DNA of 36,771 nucleotides. Origin: Bacillota bacterium (GTDB lineage: Bacteria > Bacillota > UBA994). Shown here piece after piece: positions 26,836-34,954 of the stretch (positions are counted from its first letter, which is position 1; every line of letters begins with the position of its first letter). Where the stretch lies: assembly GCA_009773495.1 (NCBI GenBank), contig WSXW01000031.1:1-36771 (forward strand), given 5' to 3'. The position numbers were made by a program, and so were the translations under genes. The notes beneath the pieces are model-generated. The model was not told where the DNA came from and ran no database searches. It saw only the letters and a program-made list of their open reading frames with translations.

Positions 26836-27774
26836 GTGTTTGAGTGGCACAGAACCATACAGCGGATGGTAAATATTATTGAGCGGCAGATTGGCGGGGG
26901 GAACGACGAACTAATTGCTTTACAGGCTTTGGCGCGGGAGCTAGGGTATTCCCAATTTCATGTGACCAGGCAGTTCAAGAATCTCACCGGAATGACCTTT
27001 CGAAAATACTTGGGGTTAAGACGTCTAGCCCACAGTGTAGTAGAGTTGAGGGACTCTGATAACGGGATAATTGACATTGCCATGAAGTGGGGCTTTTCAT
27101 CACAGGAGGCTTACACCAGAGCATTTAAACGCGACTTTGGCATGACCCCCTCTATCTATCGCCAAAGGAAAATACCATTAGTGCTGCAGTTGCGACCAAT
27201 CACCTTTGATCCATACTCCTTAGGATTGGGGGAAAGCAGTATGAGCAAGCATGAATTGCAGAGTGTGTCCGCAACGGTCGTTACCCTTCCGGCACACAAG
27301 TTCCTACACATCAGGAACCAAGAGGCAGAAGACTACTTTGGGTTCTGGGCCTTACAAGAGAAGATCCCTGGGCAAGACTGTGACACCATCTGTGGCCTAC
27401 TTGATAGCATCAGCGCTAAACTTGATAGGGTAACAGGGAAAATAGGGGAGTTCGATGGTCAAATAGGTGCATGGTTTTTTAGTGAGAGTGGTAAATTGGG
27501 TTACGCCTACGGGATTAGGTTGCCCGCTCATTATGCGGGAGAACTTCCCAAACAGATGTTATGCTTAGACGTGCCTCAGAGGGATTACGTCGTGTTTTCG
27601 CACCCACAGTTTGATTACGAGGTGATTTGGGACTCTGTCTTTGCCGCGGTAAACAAAGCTATGGAGGACTACGATTATGCAGCTTCAGGTAACAGGCAAG
27701 ACAGGGACGCCTTCAGCTATCAGATAGTCAACCCAGAACATCTTGGCTATAGGGTATATGTCCCCATAAAATAG
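26836..27774 (+). CDS. AraC-family regulator with effector-binding domain
   Basis: A 312-residue regulator. The DNA-binding domain is N-terminal (about 8-112): two helix-turn-helix units with LGYSQFHVTRQFKNLTGMTFRKYL and IAMKWGFSSQEAYTRAFKRDFGMTPSIYR. The C-terminal part (about 140-312) resembles the GyrI-like small-ligand binding fold found in SoxS/Rob-like AraC proteins. Such proteins usually switch on detoxification genes; the nitroreductase and methyltransferase downstream are possible targets. The GTG at 26836 follows GAGGTGG. Confidence 0.88.
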   Translation: MFEWHRTIQRMVNIIERQIGGGNDELIALQALARELGYSQFHVTRQFKNLTGMTFRKYLGLRRLAHSVVELRDSDNGIIDIAMKWGFSSQEAYTRAFKRDFGMTPSIYRQRKIPLVLQLRPITFDPYSLGLGESSMSKHELQSVSATVVTLPAHKFLHIRNQEAEDYFGFWALQEKIPGQDCDTICGLLDSISAKLDRVTGKIGEFDGQIGAWFFSESGKLGYAYGIRLPAHYAGELPKQMLCLDVPQRDYVVFSHPQFDYEVIWDSVFAAVNKAMEDYDYAASGNRQDRDAFSYQIVNPEHLGYRVYVPIK

Positions 27775-27986
27775 GCGCAGGATGGCTTTATAGTTGCAGG
27801 GATAGTATGGTAAAGTAATGGCGCAATAGATTACACCGCGAAGGGTGGTAATAAGTCCGGCTCACTGGCGTTAGTAATCATATAACGAAGTGCGCGTGGA
27901 GAACGTTAGGTACAATCTATTAACTGCAAAGGTCAGGCGAGGTCTGAAACACGACCTTAATTTGTTGTTCCCTTTCACGCATAATA

Positions 27987-28005
27987 GGCGGAAAGCGGAT
28001 AGCGG
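27987..28005 (+). repeat. dispersed GCGGAAAGC/GCGGATAGCG repeat, copy 2
   Basis: A shorter version of the repeat at 8383-8408, lacking the 5-base insert. Confidence 0.4.
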
Positions 28006-28072
28006 CAAGCGCCTAACCTACGGTTATTGATTATACTTAACTCTCCGGTCTTGGAAATTTGTCTGTATAGAC

Positions 28073-28108
28073 AAAGCCGTAGAGTGTTTATAACTCTACG
28101 GCTTTTTA
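28073..28108 (+). terminator. strong terminator upstream of the nitroreductase gene
   Basis: A perfect 13-bp stem (AAAGCCGTAGAGT with ACTCTACGGCTTT), a 7-base loop and five T. It lies about 50 bases before the nitroreductase start and about 300 bases after the AraC gene, so it ends either that transcript or an unannotated RNA. Confidence 0.88.
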
Positions 28109-28158
28109 TATTGCGGTGAGACTATTGCCGAAAATTGATAATAAGAGGAGAAATATAT

Positions 28159-28773
28159 ATGAACCTAATGGAAGCGATCACAAAGCGTAGATCTATTAGA
28201 AACTATGCACCTACTCTTATCCCCAGAGAGATACTCGACGAAATCCTTGAGGCGGCGCGCCTAGCACCTTCTGGCGGCAATGGACAGAACTGTTGCTATG
28301 GGGTAGTTACGGATGAGCACATGAAGCGAAAGTTAGCCCAGGCAGCAGGTGGACAGATGTGGATCGCCGAGGCTCCGGTTGTCATAGCGTTCTGTGCTAA
28401 CATTGAGTACAATACCGCTAATTTGCCCGAAGATGACTTTAGCCTAGCGGTGAACCGCCTGCGCTATGGTCGAGAGATGTTGGACTATCTTTCTGGCTGC
28501 AAGGACAAACGGGGCTTAGGTATTATGTGGGCAAACGCTTGCCCCCTTATTCCCGGGACTCATATAACGCTTGCTGCCACTAACCATGGACTAGATACAT
28601 GCTGGATTGGATACTTGGATGTTGCCAAGGCAGGGGAAATCCTAAGCTTGCCTTCTAACATGGCCTGTTTCTATCTGATGCCGCTAGGTTATGCCGCGGT
28701 AGAACCTAAGAAGAAGAGTACACGCAAGCCGGTTGAAGAAGTAGTCTTTTATGATAAATGGGAGGCTAGATAA
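28159..28773 (+). CDS. nitroreductase family protein
   Basis: A 204-residue flavin (FMN) oxidoreductase of the nitroreductase family. N-terminal AITKRRSIRNY and LEAARLAPSGGNGQN form the FMN-phosphate binding region, and the C-terminal MPLGYAAVEPKKKSTRKPVEEVV is the family ending. Substrates are nitro compounds, quinones or flavins. The ATG at 28159 lies nine bases after AAGAGGAG; the in-frame upstream extension is rejected. It overlaps the methyltransferase gene by TAATG. Confidence 0.9.
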   Translation: MNLMEAITKRRSIRNYAPTLIPREILDEILEAARLAPSGGNGQNCCYGVVTDEHMKRKLAQAAGGQMWIAEAPVVIAFCANIEYNTANLPEDDFSLAVNRLRYGREMLDYLSGCKDKRGLGIMWANACPLIPGTHITLAATNHGLDTCWIGYLDVAKAGEILSLPSNMACFYLMPLGYAAVEPKKKSTRKPVEEVVFYDKWEAR

Positions 28774-29603
28774 TGTTTAAAGAATTAATCAAGTATACAG
28801 GTAAGCCCGCGCTCTACGCTAAGGGTACAGCCAACTTCTGGGATGACCAGCATATGTCTAAGCAGCTGCTCAAGGCACATCTTAACCCAAACTGGGATGC
28901 AGCCAGCCGAAAACCGGCGACTATTGATAAGACAGTCGCATGGGTCAACGATAATTACCTCACGGCGGGCTCCCGAGTGCTTGACCTCGGTTGCGGACCG
29001 GGGCTCTATGCAGAGAGGCTTGCTAGGCTTGGGCATAGTGTGACTGGTGTAGATTTCTCTAAGCGGAGTATTGAATACGCTCGGGAGTCTAGCCAGGAGC
29101 AAGGGCTGGCGATTGAGTATGTATATAAGAATTACCTAGAGATCGACTACCACGAACAGTTTGATTTAGTGCTGCTGGTCTATTGTGACTTGGGTGCTTT
29201 AGTAGATGTAGACCGCGATTTACTTCTTCAGAAGATTCATGCCGCGATTAAGCCAGGTGGGGTGTTCATATTTGACGTTTTTACTGATGATTTTAGTGCC
29301 ACAGTCGTGGAAAAACAGTCCTGGGAATTGACTGACGATGGCTTTTGGGCCGAGGGAGCACACTGCGTGCTTGAGCAGAGCTTTCACTACCCAGAAGAGA
29401 AGGTGCTTCTCAGTCAGAGCATCCTCATGCGGGCTGATGGCACCCATGACCTCTATCGGATTTATGACCACTACTATGGTGAGGCCGACTTGACGAAGGT
29501 ACTTAACGCCTCAGGATTCACGGGCCATCGCTTCTTCTACGATGTTATAGGTGAAACTGACTTTGCCTCTCAGAAAGTGGTTTTCACAGCTACACATAAA
29601 TAG
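28773..29603 (+). CDS. class I SAM-dependent methyltransferase
   Basis: A 276-residue methyltransferase. The SAM-binding motif VLDLGCGPGLYAERL is at about residues 70-84, motif II acidic residue is in TGVDFS, and IKPGGVFIFDVF is the later core strand. The substrate is unknown, probably a small molecule. It is translated with the nitroreductase gene (stop and start share bases), and the pair ends in a strong terminator. Confidence 0.88.
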   Translation: MFKELIKYTGKPALYAKGTANFWDDQHMSKQLLKAHLNPNWDAASRKPATIDKTVAWVNDNYLTAGSRVLDLGCGPGLYAERLARLGHSVTGVDFSKRSIEYARESSQEQGLAIEYVYKNYLEIDYHEQFDLVLLVYCDLGALVDVDRDLLLQKIHAAIKPGGVFIFDVFTDDFSATVVEKQSWELTDDGFWAEGAHCVLEQSFHYPEEKVLLSQSILMRADGTHDLYRIYDHYYGEADLTKVLNASGFTGHRFFYDVIGETDFASQKVVFTATHK

Positions 29604-29630
29604 GAAAACGTACTCTTTTATGAGCGAGCA

Positions 29631-29664
29631 GAAGGCAGATGTCCTTAGGGGCATCTGCCTTCTT
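29631..29664 (+). terminator. terminator after the nitroreductase/methyltransferase pair
   Basis: A perfect 11-bp stem (GAAGGCAGATG with CATCTGCCTTC) and a 10-base loop, followed by a short TT. Confidence 0.75.
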
Positions 29665-29697
29665 AAATGGTGGCTTGTATAGTACCCAAAAGTGGGA

Positions 29698-29729
29698 CAC
29701 TAGCGTTGTACACCTCTAGAGGATACAAT
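29698..29729 (+). promoter_or_regulatory. promoter/operator repeat, copy 1
   Basis: CACTAGCG, nine bases, TCTAGAGG, A, TACAAT. TACAAT is a good -10. CCTCTAGAGG (29713-29722) is a perfect palindrome next to it. The same arrangement with identical spacing recurs at 30385-30416. Confidence 0.55.
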
Positions 29730-29775
29730 TACTCTGATATTGTCTCGCAAAGCTGAAATCATGGAGGATATGTTT

Positions 29776-30390
29776 GTGGAGAATCACGAAAGACCTCGCA
29801 AGAGAGAAACCTTTGATTGGATAGCCCCCATTTACAGTTTGTTCTACGCTTATCAGAAAAGGCACTATAGTTCAATTCTAGATAAAATGGAGAAGGCAGT
29901 GGGCCTTAGCGCCTATAAGACCATTGTTGACATAGGATGTGGTACTGGTGCGCTATGCTCGGTGCTTACTCAAAGAGGGTTTGTTGTTACAGGAGTAGAT
30001 TCGGCTATAAAAATGCTTAATGTAGGCGCGGGAAAAAGCGAGAACGCTGCGGTCAAATTTGTACAAGCCAGTGCTTTAGAGACACTACCCTTTGCAGACA
30101 AAAGCTTTGATGCCTGCATTGCGTCTTACGTGGCTCATGGACTGAAGGCACACGAGAGAAAGATTCTCTATGCTGAGATGAACCGAATTACAAAGCATTT
30201 AGTTATAATGCACGATTACAATGAGCACAGGTCAACCCTAACCGATGTCGTCGAATGGCTAGAGCGTGGGGACTACTTCAATTTCATTAGAGTAGCTAAG
30301 TCTGAGGCCGAAGAGAACTTCGCTGATGTTTGGGTAATAGACGTCAGCTTGCGAGCGGCGTGGTATATTGGAGTACCGATACCGCACTAG
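29776..30390 (+). CDS. class I SAM-dependent methyltransferase
   Basis: A 204-residue methyltransferase with VDIGCGTGALCSVL as motif I, VTGVDSAIKML as motif II and LPFADKSFDACIASYVAH as the family core (UbiE/COQ5-like group). The substrate is unknown. The start is placed at GTG 29776 because GGAGG lies 8 bases before it; an ATG six bases upstream is too close to that site, and the frame is open to 29740. It is probably read from the promoter at 29698-29729. Confidence 0.82.
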   Translation: MENHERPRKRETFDWIAPIYSLFYAYQKRHYSSILDKMEKAVGLSAYKTIVDIGCGTGALCSVLTQRGFVVTGVDSAIKMLNVGAGKSENAAVKFVQASALETLPFADKSFDACIASYVAHGLKAHERKILYAEMNRITKHLVIMHDYNEHRSTLTDVVEWLERGDYFNFIRVAKSEAEENFADVWVIDVSLRAAWYIGVPIPH

Positions 30391-30416
30391 CGCACGTAAG
30401 TTCTAGAGGTTACAAT
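30385..30416 (+). promoter_or_regulatory. promoter/operator repeat, copy 2
   Basis: CACTAGCG, nine bases, TCTAGAGG, T, TACAAT: 23 of 32 positions match copy 1. It overlaps the stop codon of the upstream methyltransferase gene and precedes the Ogt-like gene. Confidence 0.55.
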
Positions 30417-30447
30417 ATTGCTGAAATTAGTTTGGAGGGGTGTACTC

Positions 30448-30957
30448 ATGGAGCTTTATTACGGGCAAATAGCTACGCCTGCAGGGCCTGTTCATTATGT
30501 TGTTTCTAGTCAAGGAGCCTTGGCTATTACTACACCAGGACAAAGTGTTGAGGAAATAAAGGCCGTGCTCAAGCGGCGAGGTTTTATTTTTGAAGACTGC
30601 CAGCCAGACGATAATGACTCACATCGCGTAGGTAGCGAGCTTAAGGAATACCTACTTGGTTCACGTACCGATTTTACCTTTCCTCTGGACCTTGAGGGGA
30701 CGGATTTTCAGCGCCAAGTCTGGGGCGCGTTGCAGGATATACCTTACGGTGAGACCCGCACTTACGGCGATATTGCTAATAGCATTAACAACCCCAAGGC
30801 CACGCGGGCTGTAGGTCAGGCCAACCACCGTAACCCCCTGCCGCTGGTCATTCCTTGTCACCGAGTGTGCGGGCATAACGGTGGCTTGACAGGTTTTGCA
30901 GGCGGCCTTACCTGCAAGCAATATCTGCTGGATTTAGAACAGAGGGTAACCAAGTAG
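30448..30957 (+). CDS. ogt: methylated-DNA--protein-cysteine methyltransferase
   Basis: A 169-residue DNA repair protein that takes the alkyl group off O6-methylguanine onto its own cysteine. The active-site motif IPCHRV is at 135-140 (acceptor C137); the helix-turn-helix region QRQVWGALQDIPYGETRTYGDIA and the Asn hinge (QANHRNPLPLVIPCH) are typical. The N-terminal domain is present. The ATG at 30448 follows GGAGGGG. The THUMP methyltransferase gene starts 50 bases later with no terminator between. Confidence 0.95.
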   Translation: MELYYGQIATPAGPVHYVVSSQGALAITTPGQSVEEIKAVLKRRGFIFEDCQPDDNDSHRVGSELKEYLLGSRTDFTFPLDLEGTDFQRQVWGALQDIPYGETRTYGDIANSINNPKATRAVGQANHRNPLPLVIPCHRVCGHNGGLTGFAGGLTCKQYLLDLEQRVTK

Positions 30958-31007
30958 GCGTTCTATTTACCGTTTGGCATTATTCCCAAGCAGGAAGGAC
31001 GACATTT

Positions 31008-32189
31008 ATGGACTTTGATTTGATTGCGACGGCTACATTTGGGTTGGAAAGCGTAGTGGCGGACGAGGTCAAAAAACTCGGCTACGAGGGCGTCAAAATT
31101 GAGAATGGCAAGGTTACTTATAGGGCAGATGCACTTGGCATTTGTCGTTCTAACTTGTGGCTTCGGACTGCTGACCGGGTACGCCTTAAAGTCGGAGAAT
31201 TTCATGTTGAGACCTTTGACAACCTTTTCGAGCAAACCAAGGCCTTGCCGTGGGAACAGTATCTTCCAGAAGACGCAAACTTTCCGGTGGATGGTAAGTC
31301 AATAAAGTCCAAATTGTTTAGTGTTTCTGATTGTCAAGCGTTGGTCAAGAAAGCTATTGTGGAAAGACTTAAGCAAAAATACCAGGTCAACTGGTTTGAA
31401 GAAACCGGACCCCGTTACACCATAGAGGTGGCCCTACTTAATGATATTGCGACACTAACAATAGATACCTCTGGCCCCGGCCTGCATAAAAGAGGTTATC
31501 GACTCCACGCAGTGGGAGCTCCAATAAAGGAGACATTAGCGGCTGCCTTGATCTATCTTTCCAAGTGGTACCCGGATACCCCCCTTGTCGATCCCTGTTG
31601 TGGTTCGGGGACAATTCCCATCGAAGCCGCCATGATAGGACTAAACATAGCACCGGGTTTTAAGCGTGAATTTGTTTCGGAACAATGGCCCTTAATACCT
31701 GAACAATTGTGGTACCATGCGCGTCAGGAAACCCATGATTTAGTCCAGTTTGATAGGAAATTAGAAATAGTAGGCTCAGATCACGACCCCCGAGCCGTGC
31801 ATGCGGCCAAGCATAATGCAATAGTAGCCGGTGTCGGGGATTACACTCATTTTCAGGTTCAGTCACTAACTACGCTCAGCTCTGAAAGAGAGTATGGAAA
31901 AATCATCTGCAACCCCCCTTATGGCGAACGACTAGGGGAGAGGGAGCAGGTGGAGAACTTGTATCAAGAGATGGGCACGGTATTCTCCAAAATGGATACC
32001 TGGTCCTATTACGTTATTACGTCGCACCCTGGTTTTGAAAGATTGTTTGGTACGAGAGCCAGTAAAAAGCGCAAGCTTTACAACGGGGATGTTAAGGTCG
32101 ATTATTTCCAATACTTCGGTCCTCGACCGCCTAGAACATTCTTCCGGCCCGATGGGGATGAGGATTTAAAACGGAGGAGAACAAAATAA
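31008..32189 (+). CDS. THUMP-domain class I RNA methyltransferase
   Basis: A 393-residue RNA methyltransferase of the COG0116 group (RlmL N-terminal half/YpsC type). An N-terminal ferredoxin-like and THUMP region (about 1-160) binds RNA; the Rossmann domain has VDPCCGSGTIPIEAA and the catalytic NPPYGERLG. The expected product is N2-methylguanosine in 23S rRNA or tRNA. It overlaps rlmD by one base (TAATG), so the two RNA methyltransferases are coupled. The ATG follows CAGGAAGGACGACATTT. Confidence 0.92.
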   Translation: MDFDLIATATFGLESVVADEVKKLGYEGVKIENGKVTYRADALGICRSNLWLRTADRVRLKVGEFHVETFDNLFEQTKALPWEQYLPEDANFPVDGKSIKSKLFSVSDCQALVKKAIVERLKQKYQVNWFEETGPRYTIEVALLNDIATLTIDTSGPGLHKRGYRLHAVGAPIKETLAAALIYLSKWYPDTPLVDPCCGSGTIPIEAAMIGLNIAPGFKREFVSEQWPLIPEQLWYHARQETHDLVQFDRKLEIVGSDHDPRAVHAAKHNAIVAGVGDYTHFQVQSLTTLSSEREYGKIICNPPYGERLGEREQVENLYQEMGTVFSKMDTWSYYVITSHPGFERLFGTRASKKRKLYNGDVKVDYFQYFGPRPPRTFFRPDGDEDLKRRRTK

Positions 32190-33559
32190 TGGAAATTCCC
32201 GTTAGAATTGGGCAGCGTGTTACCCTACTAATCCACGGCATAACTCACGACGCCGAAGGCGTAGGTAGGTTGCAGGGCTTCGCAGTCTTTGTACCAGAGG
32301 CAATACCGGGGGATGAGGTAGAAGCTGAGGTCATCTCGGTTAAGAAGCAATATGCCAGAGCCCTGATTTATAGAATTCTTAAGGAGTCGCCTGACCGGGT
32401 GACTCCCCTTTGTAGTCACTACCATGAGTGTGGCGGGTGCCAGCTCATGCACGCGAGCTACCAGGCGCAGCTGCGTTATAAGCGCCAGCAGGTAGAGTCA
32501 GCTCTTAAGCGCATCGGCGGGCTAGAGGGCGTTGTAGTTCACGAAACGCTAGGGATGGCAAACTCGGCAAACTACCGTAACAAAGCTCAATTTCCGGTGG
32601 GTATGCAGGCGGGTAGAATTGCCGCGGGGTGCTTTAAGCCCCGCAGCCACGACATTGTGGATATAGCATCCTGCGGTATTCAGCATGATGCTAACAACAG
32701 AGCTTTAGTATTTGCCAAGGAGCTAGCTCAAAAGTACAAGATCTCAGTCTACGACGAACGCCTCCACGAGGGGCTACTCCGCCATATCTTAGTTAAGCAT
32801 GCCTTCAGTACCAATGAGACAATGGTGGTTTTTGTGATTAATGGCGAAAGCCTACCCCAGGGGGAGAAGATTGCCGAAGAGCTCATGAGCAGGCTTACCA
32901 GCGTTGTATCAGTGCAAATCAATACCAACAAGAGGCCAAGTAACGTAATCCTTGGGCCCGAGACCAAGCTTATCGCTGGCCGCGATTACATAATTGACGA
33001 ACTCGATGGGCTCAAGTTTAAAATCTCCGCTCGTTCCTTTTACCAAGTCAACCCCGCGCAAACCAAGGTACTATATGGTAAGGCACGCGAATACGCTGCA
33101 CTGACAGGCAGAGAGAGCGTCTTTGACCTCTACTGCGGTGTGGGTACCATTGCTCTCTTTATGGCCGCTCATGCTAAACACGTTATAGGTATTGAGATTG
33201 TCCCCGAGGCCATTCGTGATGCTGAGGAAAATGCCCACCTCAACCGCATCACCAATACAGAGTTTATCTGCGGTGCAGCCGAAGACGTTGTTCCCCGCCT
33301 CATAAAACAAGGACAAAGACCCGACGTTTACATCGTGGACCCGCCCCGCACTGGCTGCGACGAAAAACTCTTAGCTACCATTGCCGCAAATAAGCCTGAC
33401 CGTCTGGTCTACGTCTCCTGTAACCCCGCCACTTTGGCCAGAGACCTCAAGTATCTTTCGGAGCGAGGCTTTGCGGTCGTGGAGGTCCAGCCGGTCGACA
33501 TGTTTCCGCATACTAGTCATGTGGAGTGCGTGGTGTTGATGTCAAGGGTAAAAGAGTGA
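32189..33559 (+). CDS. rlmD: 23S rRNA (uracil-5-)-methyltransferase, RlmD/RumA family
   Basis: A 456-residue m5U methyltransferase. An N-terminal TRAM domain (about 6-62) is followed by a 4Fe-4S cluster site (C75, C81, C84 in CGGC, and C162) and the SAM domain (FDLYCGVGTIALFMA), with VDPPRTGC and the nucleophile cysteine in YVSCNPATLARDL. Gram-positive members of this family (RlmCD in Bacillus) methylate U747 and/or U1939 of 23S rRNA, and the position cannot be told here. Length is normal. Confidence 0.94.
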   Translation: MEIPVRIGQRVTLLIHGITHDAEGVGRLQGFAVFVPEAIPGDEVEAEVISVKKQYARALIYRILKESPDRVTPLCSHYHECGGCQLMHASYQAQLRYKRQQVESALKRIGGLEGVVVHETLGMANSANYRNKAQFPVGMQAGRIAAGCFKPRSHDIVDIASCGIQHDANNRALVFAKELAQKYKISVYDERLHEGLLRHILVKHAFSTNETMVVFVINGESLPQGEKIAEELMSRLTSVVSVQINTNKRPSNVILGPETKLIAGRDYIIDELDGLKFKISARSFYQVNPAQTKVLYGKAREYAALTGRESVFDLYCGVGTIALFMAAHAKHVIGIEIVPEAIRDAEENAHLNRITNTEFICGAAEDVVPRLIKQGQRPDVYIVDPPRTGCDEKLLATIAANKPDRLVYVSCNPATLARDLKYLSERGFAVVEVQPVDMFPHTSHVECVVLMSRVKE

Positions 33560-33566
33560 GTGTGCT

Positions 33567-33591
33567 AAAAGTCCATTAGATAAGGGCTTTT
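33567..33591 (+). terminator. weak terminator after rlmD
   Basis: AAAAGTCC pairs with GGGCTTTT (one G-T pair) around a 9-base loop; only four T end the stem. Confidence 0.45.
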
Positions 33592-33681
33592 CAAGGTTCG
33601 GGTGTAATAATCGATTGTGTGAAAATCGTAATAATATCGCTCCGTGGGAACAAGTCAAAGCTGGTATTTTTGAGTGCGACA

Positions 33682-33759
33682 GAGCGATTTAGATGTCGGT
33701 GCTTTACGAGTGGTCAGGATAGATGTTGGGTGTTCGTGAGTGGTCGATTTAGATGTTTT
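33682..33759 (+). repeat. three 30-bp-spaced repeats
   Basis: AGATGT occurs at 33691, 33721 and 33751, exactly 30 bases apart. It is preceded by GAGCGATTT, GAGTGGTCAGGAT and GAGTGGTCGATTT. Arrays of this kind occur at the ends of IS21-type elements and as protein-binding iterons; no transposase of that type remains in the window. Confidence 0.65.
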
Positions 33760-33904
33760 TTAGATTTTGTCGGGGTTGAGAAATGAGTATGGATGTTGTG
33801 AAAATCGACCGCGATTTTATAGGTTAAGACTACATAAGTAGGACATAGAATCAATTTAGTCTACTTATCATTCGCTATAAATGACCTTGGAAAAAGGTGA
33901 AGGT

Positions 33905-34891
33905 ATGGAAAATGAAAAACCGAAAATGACAGTTACAATTATTCCGGCCAAAATCACAGGGATTAAAAATGGTCGCGATATATTGTCGAGTCAGCACGAC
34001 GCATGAAGCACAAGAAGAAAGCTTGGATATCCAAATCAAAACATTAAAGCAGGTTGTGGCGGATAATCCCAAGTGGATGCATTACCATGTCTACAGCGAT
34101 AAAGACTCTGGCGGTAATGTTTTTCGACCTGATTTCCAGAAGCTGATTTTTGACTGCTATGAATATAGAATTGATATAGTTCTTTTAAAAACAATTAGCC
34201 GCTTTGCCCGCAATACTGTAGACTTGCTTGAAACGGTGAGTCGCCTCAAAGGATTGGGAATAGAAGTCATTTCCATCAAGAAAATTTACGCACCAGTGAA
34301 GCAGATAACGATATGCTTATCTCAGCCCTCGGCGCAATCGCTCAGGCTGAAAGTGAGTCAACAGGGGAAGCGATCAAGTGGGGATTGAAGCGGGGGTTCA
34401 TATCTGGAAATTCAAAGCTGTATTCCCGCAAGTGCTTCGGGTATAAACAAAATGAAGATGGTGAGCTCATTATCGATGAGGAACAAGCGGAAATTGTTCG
34501 GACAATATATGATTTATACTTGAGTGGCCTCAGCATCGGACTCATAGCGAAGGAACTTAAGATAAGAGGCATTAATTCGCCACAAGGTAAAGATATTTGG
34601 TCGAAAAAGTCCATTCAAACTGTATTAGGAAATGAAAAGTACATTGGACAGGTATTGTTGGGAAAGACCTATACTGGGAATTTCCCTAACAATAAGCAGT
34701 TCCTAAATGATGGAGAGCATGAGCAGTTTCTAATGAAGGATGCTCACGAACCGATTATTGGGCTTAAAAAATTCGAGCAAGTTCAAGAGGAAATGAAACA
34801 GAGGAGCAACATTGAAATTGTTAACGGAGCATCTAAGAGGAAGAGGACGCATTATAGTACAAAGCGTTTAAAAAATGAAAAGCATGAATAG
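33905..34891 (+). pseudogene. large serine recombinase, broken by two frameshifts
   Basis: Three reading frames together give one recombinase of about 328 residues. Part 1 (33905 to about 33967) reads MENEKPKMTVTIIPAKITGIK; part 2 (to about 34284) has the resolvase catalytic segment VAIYCRVST with the catalytic Ser, then ISRFARNTVDLLETV; part 3 (to 34891) reads ISALGAIAQAESEST and the recombinase DNA-binding domain (CFGYKQNEDGEL to KYIGQVLLGKTYTG). The breaks are one extra A in the run at 33965-33969 and one missing A in the run at 34281-34284. They cancel in frame. Either the gene is decaying or the bases are sequencing errors. Ribosome site AAAAAGGTGAAGGT precedes 33905. It ends KRKRTHYSTKRLKNEKHE with no zinc-ribbon domain. 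Confidence 0.8.
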
Positions 34892-34954
34892 CGTATTATT
34901 TATTTAAACCAGCAATTTGAGAAGCTCGATTTCTTATCGATGGAGGTGTGAATA

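Larger units (their letters stand above)
27775..28158. other. 384-bp intergenic region with several helices
   Basis: No gene of useful length. It contains nested helices at 27821-27895, an AAGGTC/GACCTT hairpin around 27930, a second copy of the GCGGAAAGC repeat (27987-28005) inside TAGGCG/CGCCTA, and a strong terminator. It could be a small RNA or a leader whose end is the terminator; no known riboswitch was matched. Confidence 0.5.
33560..33904. other. 345-bp junction between core genes and mobile DNA
   Basis: No gene. It contains a weak terminator for rlmD, three 30-bp-spaced AGATGT repeats, two TGTGAAAATCG copies (near 33615 and 33799) and a TAAGTAG/CTACTTA inverted repeat near 33840-33870. 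Base composition becomes more AT-rich to the right. Confidence 0.6.

Noticed and set aside
27838-27850. T-box-like run GGGTGGTAA
   Set aside because: A T-box needs GGGTGGNACCGCG in a terminator/antiterminator context. Here ACCGCG precedes rather than follows, and the downstream genes are not tRNA synthetase or amino acid genes.
27906-28017. Integron attC-like GTTAGGT and GCCTAAC
   Set aside because: The order and orientation are wrong for one attC site and there is no integrase or cassette array.
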